This document shows, in pieces, positions 59,364 through 64,000 of a DNA stretch of 64,000 nucleotides. The DNA comes from Vitreoscilla sp. GTDB taxonomy: Bacteria; Pseudomonadota; Gammaproteobacteria; Burkholderiales; Neisseriaceae. The notes under the pieces are model-generated. The model ran no database searches, was not told where the DNA came from, and saw only the letters and a program-made list of their open reading frames with translations. Location of the stretch: the NCBI GenBank assembly GCA_030150505.1, contig JASLFS010000017.1:11192-75191 (forward strand). The letters run 5' to 3'. Every line of letters starts with the position of its first letter. The stretch's first letter is position 1. The translations under genes and the position numbers were made by a program.

Positions 59364-59594
59364 TCATTTTTCCAGCTCATTTTGTTGTACTTCTTGTGCT
59401 TTTCTCTCTCTATCTGCTAAAACCTGCTGCCATTTACTAATCTGGTTCCGCCTTTTTGTTCTTAATATCCATGCCATAACAATGGTTGGAATAACAGCTA
59501 AAAATATTAAGAAAAAAACCACTCTTACGATACTAGGCTGTGCAGCACTAAACATAATGACCACAAACAAATAACCTATCCAAATAATATACAT
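59364..59594 (-). CDS. Small hypothetical membrane protein
   Basis: 76 residues; family not recognised. Two membrane segments (about 2-20 and 24-45), then a basic, Gln/Glu-rich helical tail (KRRNQISKWQQVLADRERKAQEVQQ) likely cytoplasmic. It lies between fau (divergent) and rpsB, and its 5' region overlaps none of its neighbours. The stop is close to the rpsB promoter. The intact hydrophobic-then-charged pattern supports a real gene. Confidence 0.6.
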   Translation of the reverse strand: MYIIWIGYLFVVIMFSAAQPSIVRVVFFLIFLAVIPTIVMAWILRTKRRNQISKWQQVLADRERKAQEVQQNELEK

Positions 59595-59668
59595 TTAAAA
59601 TCCAATCAATTAGACTTTCAATACATGAGCGCTAGGCTAGATTATACCGCCTAAAAAAGGAGGAAAAA

Positions 59669-60247
59669 ATGAATGATAAAAAAGAATTACGCACAACAAT
59701 CCGCAACCTTAGGAAGTCGATAACACCAACATACCGACAACAAGCAGAACAACAAGTGGCAGACAAACTCTTCGCCACCATTAAGCAATTATCTCCCACT
59801 CAAACCGCCAATATTGGTATTTATCTGGCTTTTGGCTCGGAACTCAATCTAGATGCTTTTACAAACCAAGCAATAGCCCAAGGATTTTCATTATTTGCCC
59901 CTTATATTACGAAAAATAGTCGCCTACTGCATTTTACAACCTACCCTAACCTGAACACGCACCACACAGATCATCATGGCATTATGCAATATGAAGACCA
60001 GCTTTATGAATTAGCAAAACTAGACTTTTTAATCATGCCATTAGTTGGCATTGATCAACAAGGATATCGCTTAGGACAAGGTGGCGGTTACTACGATACA
60101 ACCTTAAACCACAAAGACGATAAGACAATATTAATAGGCGTAGGATTTGATTGCCAATTAGTAGAACAAGTGCCACGTGAAAATCATGATATGCCTGTTA
60201 ATATTTTTATTAGCGAATCGAAATGCCTGATGTTTGATATGCAATAA
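59669..60247 (+). CDS. fau: 5-Formyltetrahydrofolate cyclo-ligase
   Basis: Converts 5-formyl-THF to 5,10-methenyl-THF with ATP. 192 residues. KKELRTTIRNLRKSI opens with the basic ATP-binding helix, IGIYLAFGSELNLDAF follows, and the signature PLVGIDQQGYRLGQGGGYYD is near 128-147. A near-perfect AGGAGG precedes the ATG. In many Proteobacteria 6S RNA lies just upstream; here only 74 bp separate it from the divergent gene, too little for it. Confidence 0.95.
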   Translation: MNDKKELRTTIRNLRKSITPTYRQQAEQQVADKLFATIKQLSPTQTANIGIYLAFGSELNLDAFTNQAIAQGFSLFAPYITKNSRLLHFTTYPNLNTHHTDHHGIMQYEDQLYELAKLDFLIMPLVGIDQQGYRLGQGGGYYDTTLNHKDDKTILIGVGFDCQLVEQVPRENHDMPVNIFISESKCLMFDMQ

Positions 60248-60263
60248 GTTAAACATGCAATAA

Positions 60264-60293
60264 AAAAAGCCTGTCTAAATAGACAGGCTTTTT
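60264..60293 (+). terminator. Terminator shared by fau and tRNA-Lys
   Basis: AAAAAGCCTGTCT / AGACAGGCTTTTT around AAAT; functional in both directions. A variant of the same hairpin (AAGCCTGTC) follows the second tRNA-Lys. Confidence 0.88.
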
Positions 60294-60299
60294 AAAATT

Positions 60300-60375
60300 T
60301 GGTGGGTCGTGAGCGATTCGAACGCTCGACCAACGGATTAAAAGTCCGCTGCTCTACCGGCTGAGCTAACGACCC
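60300..60375 (-). tRNA. tRNA-Lys (anticodon UUU), copy 1
   Basis: 76 nt with encoded CCA. Acceptor GGGTCGT / ACGACCC, discriminator A, D-arm GCTCAG...GAGC, anticodon loop CTTTTAA with TTT, T-arm CGAGCGTTCGAATCGCTCA. Identical to the copy at 63805-63880. Confidence 0.98.
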
Positions 60376-60388
60376 AAAGAAGATGCGT

Positions 60389-60417
60389 ATTATATGGACG
60401 TATAAACCAAGCGTCAA
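60389..60417 (-). promoter_or_regulatory. tRNA-Lys copy 1 promoter
   Basis: Minus strand TTGACG (60417-60412), 17 bp, TATAAT (60394-60389), 13 bp before the tRNA 5' end. Confidence 0.85.
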
Positions 60418-60621
60418 GAACTTTTTGAAATTATTTTATCAAACAGATAAGAATCAGCTTCATTCACTCTTTTTTCCTGATGGATTTAAAGTGAATTTAT
60501 CAACTTAGTATTTTTAACCGTAGTTCAGTATAATAAATATTCATTCATCGAAATACAATATTGTCACGCACTGGCAATCGAATACAAATTTGAAAATACT
60601 GACAAATGTAAGGAGTTGCCA

Positions 60622-61518
60622 ATGAATACCATATCAAGCAATCAAGCACCCATTGTAGAAATAAATGACACCAAATGGACAGGCACGGCAAGCCCATCAC
60701 AAACTTATACTGATGCCTTAGAACAAGGAAAAGTTCTTTACTTTCCCAATCTAGAATTTGGCTTAACCGATGCAGAACGTGCCATATTGAATCCTGAGCT
60801 TGTAGAAGAAAAAAGAAAAAATATCAGTTTTAATATCAACAAAAATAGCGTCACTGGCGTTGCTCATGCTGAACATGAACAACTGGTTCGCAATATTTTA
60901 GAACGCTACTATCAATCTGCAAAAAATTTAATTGAACATATTCTGCCAGAATACCAAAATAATTTATTGGAGCCTGTTAATAGCTTGCGTGTGCATGAAG
61001 TTAGCAACTGGGGCGCAAGCAGCTCATGGAGAAAAGATGATGCACGCTTACATGTAGATGCATTTCCATCTCGCCCATTACAAGGCAAGCGCATCCTACG
61101 CATATTCAATAACATTAACCCAGTCGGCGTTCCTAGAGTATGGCGCGTTGGCGAACCATTTGAACCATTAGCCAAAGCTTTCTTACCAAAACTATCCAAC
61201 TACTCACCATTACTTAGCTGGTTACAAAATAGTATTGGCATTACCAAGAGCAAGCGTAGCGAATATGATCACATGATGCTACAAATGCATGACGCCATGA
61301 AATCCGATTTAGATTATCAAAAAAATGGTCAACAATGGGAAGTCAAATTTCATCCTGGCGCAACATGGATTTGCTATTCAGATCAAACACCTCATGCAGT
61401 TATGAGCGGCCAGTATATGCTGGAACAAACTTTCTTGGTGGACACTCAGTCTTTAAAAAATCCTGAACAATCCCCATTGAAAATTCTAGAGCGCCTAACA
61501 GGAAAAAACCTTCTGTAA
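60622..61518 (+). CDS. kdoO: Kdo hydroxylase (KdoO family)
   Basis: Fe(II)/2-oxoglutarate-dependent dioxygenase converting Kdo of lipid A-core to D-glycero-D-talo-oct-2-ulosonic acid (Ko). 298 residues from the ATG at 60622, six bases after AGGAG; a TTG two codons earlier is in frame. The facial triad is visible: His144 and Asp146 in RLHVDAFPSRP, and His258 in YSDQTPHAVMSGQY. ILRIFNNINPVGVPRVW is a conserved family block around the 2-oxoglutarate site. Members acting on LPS are known from Burkholderia and Yersinia. Adjacent to a lipoprotein gene; no Kdo transferase nearby. Confidence 0.87.
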   Translation: MNTISSNQAPIVEINDTKWTGTASPSQTYTDALEQGKVLYFPNLEFGLTDAERAILNPELVEEKRKNISFNINKNSVTGVAHAEHEQLVRNILERYYQSAKNLIEHILPEYQNNLLEPVNSLRVHEVSNWGASSSWRKDDARLHVDAFPSRPLQGKRILRIFNNINPVGVPRVWRVGEPFEPLAKAFLPKLSNYSPLLSWLQNSIGITKSKRSEYDHMMLQMHDAMKSDLDYQKNGQQWEVKFHPGATWICYSDQTPHAVMSGQYMLEQTFLVDTQSLKNPEQSPLKILERLTGKNLL

Positions 61519-61666
61519 GGCTTATAAAAACATGAAACCATGCATTGGTATTCACAAAAACCCATACCAATGCACACAACAACCAACCCATCAACTTAAA
61601 ATTTAACGCATTATTTTTTACAAAAGAAACAATTCTTCTAAACAATAATCAACAAGGCTCTCAGCG

Positions 61667-62047
61667 ATGAAAATTTTATTACCACTCACTATTGCATCCA
61701 TATTGGCACTAAGTGCTTGCGGCCAAGATCAATCAACAGTCGATAACCCAGCTTCCACAGAAGAAAGCACTGAAATTATCTTCGATATCCCTGCTAGCGA
61801 ATCCAGCGACAAGCTAGATGAAGCCACAGCCAAAGCCCACGATGCAATTGTTAACGCCACAGAAGAAGCCAGTGCAGTATTTGGCACTGCAAAAGACAAA
61901 GTAAAAGACATCAAAGATAGCGCCAAAGATGCTTTAACAAACACCAAAGATGATACTGTTAATAAAATTGATGAAATAAAAGAAAAAACAGATAACTTAA
62001 CAAATGACGTTAAAAAAGCAGCAAAAGACCTTAAAGAAAACAACTAA
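61667..62047 (+). CDS. Small helical lipoprotein
   Basis: 126 residues. The signal peptide MKILLPLTIASILALSAC has lipobox LSAC with Cys18. An acidic, Ser-rich stretch (~22-50) is followed by a long amphipathic helix with repeated A-KD-VKDIKDSAKDA and KIDEIKEKTDNLTNDVKK patterns, like LEA or apolipoprotein-type repeats. Likely anchored in the outer or inner membrane facing the periplasm. The exact family is not recognised. Ends at a strong terminator shared with lysS. Confidence 0.75.
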   Translation: MKILLPLTIASILALSACGQDQSTVDNPASTEESTEIIFDIPASESSDKLDEATAKAHDAIVNATEEASAVFGTAKDKVKDIKDSAKDALTNTKDDTVNKIDEIKEKTDNLTNDVKKAAKDLKENN

Positions 62048-62050
62048 ACA

Positions 62051-62080
62051 AAAAAACCTCCGCATCAACGGAGGTTTTTT
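62051..62080. terminator. Bidirectional terminator between the lipoprotein gene and lysS
   Basis: AAAAAACCTCCG / CGGAGGTTTTTT with a 6-base loop and A/T runs on either side. Confidence 0.9.
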
Positions 62081-62103
62081 AATATCTTTAATTTGAATAA
62101 TGA

Positions 62104-63609
62104 TTAGTTGCGGCGCATTTGTGGGAACAAAATAACATCACGAATGCTTGGTGCATCAGTCAACAACATAACCAATCGGTCCAAACCGATACCACAGCCA
62201 CCTGTTGGTGCTAAACCGTATTCCATAGCACGAACATAATCAGCATCGTAATGCATTGCTTCATCATCGCCAGCATCTTTTTGTTCCACTTGTGCCATAA
62301 AGCGTGCAGCTTGATCTTCAGGGTCATTCAACTCCGAATAACCATTTGCCAACTCACGACCGACAACAAACAGCTCAAAGCGTTCTGTTAAACCTTCTTT
62401 GGTATCTGAAGCACGAGCCAAAGGTGAAACTTCAACTGGATAATCAACGATAAACGTTGGATTCCACAACTGACTTTCAGCACACTCTTCAAACAATGCC
62501 AATTGCAAACCACCTAAGCCTGCATTAATAGGCAATGACCCGCCCAGTTTTTTAATTTCAGATTTCAACCATTCTGCATTAGCCAAATCTTCATCATTGT
62601 ATTGTGGGTTGTACTTTTTGATGGCTTCCAAAATAGTCAAACGCTCAAATGGACTACCCAAATCAACTTCTTTGCCATTATAAGTAATCATTGTCTTGCC
62701 ACAAACCACTTGGGCAGCATGACGAATCACACCTTCAGCCATAGCCATCATGTGCTCATAATCACTATATGCTTCGTAGAATTCCATCATCGTGAATTCA
62801 GGATTATGGCGTGTACTAATACCTTCATTGCGGAAGCTGCGGTTAATTTCAAAAACGCGCTCTAAGCCACCAACAACCAAGCGTTTCAAGTACAGTTCTG
62901 GTGCAATGCGTAAGAACAATTCCATATCCAAAGCATTGTGATGCGTTACGAAAGGTTTAGCCGTTGCACCACCTGGAATTGGGTGCATCATTGGCGTTTC
63001 AACTTCCAAGTAACGGTGATCAACCATGAATTGGCGCACTGCTTGAATGGCATGACTACGCTTCATGAATGTAGCACGTGAGTCGCTATTGGTAATCAAA
63101 TCCACATAACGTTGACGATATTTTTGCTCTTGATCTGTTAAACCTAAATGCTTTTCAGGCAATGGACGCAAAGATTTACTTAACAAATAAATCTTACTAA
63201 CACGAACGGTTAATTCACCATGATTGGTTTTAAATAAAGTGCCTTCGGCACCCAAAATATCGCCCATGTCCCAATGTTTAAAATCACTGTGGATTTCTTC
63301 GCCAACGCCTTGGTTGTTGATATACAACTGAATCTGACCAGTCATGTCTTGCACTGTTGCAAAACTAGCCTTACCCATTGCACGCTTCAACATCATGCGA
63401 CCAGCAATTTTCACAGGGATTTCTTGTGGATCAAGCTCAGCCTTTTCAAGTGCATCGTATTGTGCGTGCAAATCTGCAGCAAATGCATCACGACGGAAAT
63501 CGTTTGGAAAAGCAATGCCTTTTTGGCGTAACTGAGCTAACTTTTCGCGACGTAAGCTAACAATTTGGTTTTCATCTAATTCGGGTAAATTATTTTGTTC
63601 ATCGCTCAT
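62104..63609 (-). CDS. lysS: Lysyl-tRNA synthetase (class II)
   Basis: Charges tRNA-Lys. 501 residues. The N-terminal OB-fold anticodon domain (~55-150) contains [23 protein letters not shown]. Motif 2 is [26 protein letters not shown], with [18 protein letters not shown] before it, and motif 3 is [22 protein letters not shown] at the C-terminus. It lies between two identical tRNA-Lys genes on the same strand, each with a promoter like its own. AGGA is about 11 bases before the ATG. Confidence 0.97.
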   Translation of the reverse strand: MSDEQNNLPELDENQIVSLRREKLAQLRQKGIAFPNDFRRDAFAADLHAQYDALEKAELDPQEIPVKIAGRMMLKRAMGKASFATVQDMTGQIQLYINNQGVGEEIHSDFKHWDMGDILGAEGTLFKTNHGELTVRVSKIYLLSKSLRPLPEKHLGLTDQEQKYRQRYVDLITNSDSRATFMKRSHAIQAVRQFMVDHRYLEVETPMMHPIPGGATAKPFVTHHNALDMELFLRIAPELYLKRLVVGGLERVFEINRSFRNEGISTRHNPEFTMMEFYEAYSDYEHMMAMAEGVIRHAAQVVCGKTMITYNGKEVDLGSPFERLTILEAIKKYNPQYNDEDLANAEWLKSEIKKLGGSLPINAGLGGLQLALFEECAESQLWNPTFIVDYPVEVSPLARASDTKEGLTERFELFVVGRELANGYSELNDPEDQAARFMAQVEQKDAGDDEAMHYDADYVRAMEYGLAPTGGCGIGLDRLVMLLTDAPSIRDVILFPQMRRN

Positions 63610-63641
63610 AGCGTTTGTGTCCTAATGATGATACAGCGTAT

Positions 63642-63654
63642 AAGCTGCCTGAAA
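63642..63654 (+). repeat. Near-exact uptake sequence in the lysS leader
   Basis: AAGCTGCCTGAAA, 12 of 13 positions of AGGCTGCCTGAAA. Confidence 0.7.
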
Positions 63655-63698
63655 ATCAATAAAATAGAATCGACCGTCAATTTGACGCTGAACATTCG

Positions 63699-63727
63699 AT
63701 AATATGCGTATGCTGCATAAGCGTCAA
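63699..63727 (-). promoter_or_regulatory. lysS promoter
   Basis: Minus strand TTGACG (63727-63722), 17 bp, TATTAT (63704-63699). The leader of ~80 nt contains the palindrome CGTCAATTTGACG (63675-63687). Confidence 0.75.
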
Positions 63728-63772
63728 CCGCAGCACTAATTTTTTGCTACTTGTCGGCAAAACAAATACAAA

Positions 63773-63798
63773 AAAAGCCTGTCCGTAGACAGGCTTTT
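63773..63798 (-). terminator. Terminator after tRNA-Lys copy 2
   Basis: AAAAGCCTGTC / GACAGGCTTTT around CGTA, followed by T residues on the minus strand. Confidence 0.85.
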
Positions 63799-63804
63799 CG
63801 AATT

Positions 63805-63880
63805 TGGTGGGTCGTGAGCGATTCGAACGCTCGACCAACGGATTAAAAGTCCGCTGCTCTACCGGCTGAGCTAACGACCC
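63805..63880 (-). tRNA. tRNA-Lys (anticodon UUU), copy 2
   Basis: Identical over 76 nt to copy 1, CCA encoded. Upstream of lysS on the same strand, with its own terminator between. Confidence 0.98.
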
Positions 63881-63895
63881 GATAAGAGGATGCAA

Positions 63896-63924
63896 ATATT
63901 AATGCGTTTCCTCTGATTCGTCAA
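63896..63924 (-). promoter_or_regulatory. tRNA-Lys copy 2 promoter
   Basis: Minus strand TTGACG (63924-63919), 17 bp, TAATAT (63901-63896), 15 bp before the tRNA. Beyond it, 63925-64000 is AT-rich with nothing else recognised. Confidence 0.85.
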
Positions 63925-64000
63925 CAACTATTTGCAATTTATTTTAAATAATTTTTTAACAAATTGATAATAAATCAATTTTCTATTTAAAAAAATAAAT

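Noticed and set aside
59595..59668. 6S RNA expected upstream of fau
   Set aside because: Only 74 bp separate fau from the divergent small gene, too short for a ~180-nt RNA.
61400..61645. 81-residue minus-strand frame with a hydrophobic centre
   Set aside because: About half lies antisense inside kdoO; no ribosome-binding site, and the hydrophobic part covers the AT-rich spacer. Judged a shadow.
60300..63880. The two identical tRNA-Lys genes as attL/attR of an integrated element
   Set aside because: The genes between are kdoO, a lipoprotein and lysS; no integrase or phage gene, and lysS is essential. Duplication of the tRNA is simpler.
63677..63895. 72-residue minus-strand frame containing SLAQPVEQRTFNPLVERS
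   Set aside because: It is a translation of tRNA-Lys copy 2 and its flanks, a well-known spurious call.

Overview
The window is a block of housekeeping chromosome from a low-GC (roughly 38-40 % G+C by eye) member of the Neisseriaceae (Betaproteobacteria). Three things point there. Four exact copies (plus 12/13 matches) of the 13-mer AGGCTGCCTGAAA are present, a Neisseriaceae DNA-uptake-sequence dialect that I recall as the Simonsiella type. The gene orders are neisserial or betaproteobacterial (sdhCDAB-sdhE-gltA-sucAB-lpd; lolB-ispE-tRNA-Gln-prs-rplY; prx/grx fusion next to a second lpd-like gene; rpsB through lpxA). Individual proteins (SdhA, Prs, Prx-Grx) also read very close to their Neisseria counterparts. 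The exact genus is not decided by the sequence; a Simonsiella/Snodgrassella/Stenoxybacter-like lineage is my inference.

Layout. 1-12.6 kb: TCA-cycle cluster on the minus strand (sdhC, D, A, B, sdhE, gltA, sucA, sucB, a TauE/SafE exporter, start of lpd), with a GntR regulator and a divergent malate dehydrogenase gene upstream. A perfect 18-bp palindrome lies between gntR and mdh, and a related imperfect palindrome overlaps the predicted sdhC promoter. 12.7-24.3 kb: a mixed set (unknown membrane-anchored protein, meso-diaminopimelate dehydrogenase, RlmL-like methyltransferase, MutY, MFS transporter, RelA, UspA, TcdA, ScpA, two hot-dog thioesterases, a WaaB-like glycosyltransferase). 24.4-29.7 kb, minus: TPR protein, lolB, ispE, tRNA-Gln, prs, rplY. 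29.9-36.8 kb: mutM, plsC, Prx-Grx fusion, lpd-like reductase, M48 lipoprotein protease, dusA, TRIC-like channel. 36.8-37.1 kb: gene-free, with two terminators and possibly one or two small RNAs. 37.4-44.9 kb: leuS, fxsA, ampG, an orphan mlaC, and a DHA2 exporter with a well-formed Fur box on its promoter.

44.9-59.2 kb, minus: a long translation and envelope block, rpsB-tsf, pyrH-frr-uppS-cdsA-dxr-rseP-bamA-skp-lpxD-fabZ-lpxA, then lpxB-rnhB behind a terminator. It joins lipid A synthesis, undecaprenyl and phospholipid precursors, outer-membrane protein assembly and envelope-stress proteolysis. 59.4-64 kb: small membrane protein, fau, Kdo hydroxylase, a helical lipoprotein, and lysS lying between two identical tRNA-Lys(UUU) genes. 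All three of these last genes have a TTGACG-17 bp-TAnnAT promoter.

I see no transposon, prophage, CRISPR array, toxin-antitoxin pair or recognisable defence system. The points most worth following are regulatory (the GntR palindromes, the Fur box, the candidate small RNA) and a few lineage-specific gene choices (Ddh, KdoO, orphan MlaC, the TauE insertion). I did not find a convincing new multi-gene system.
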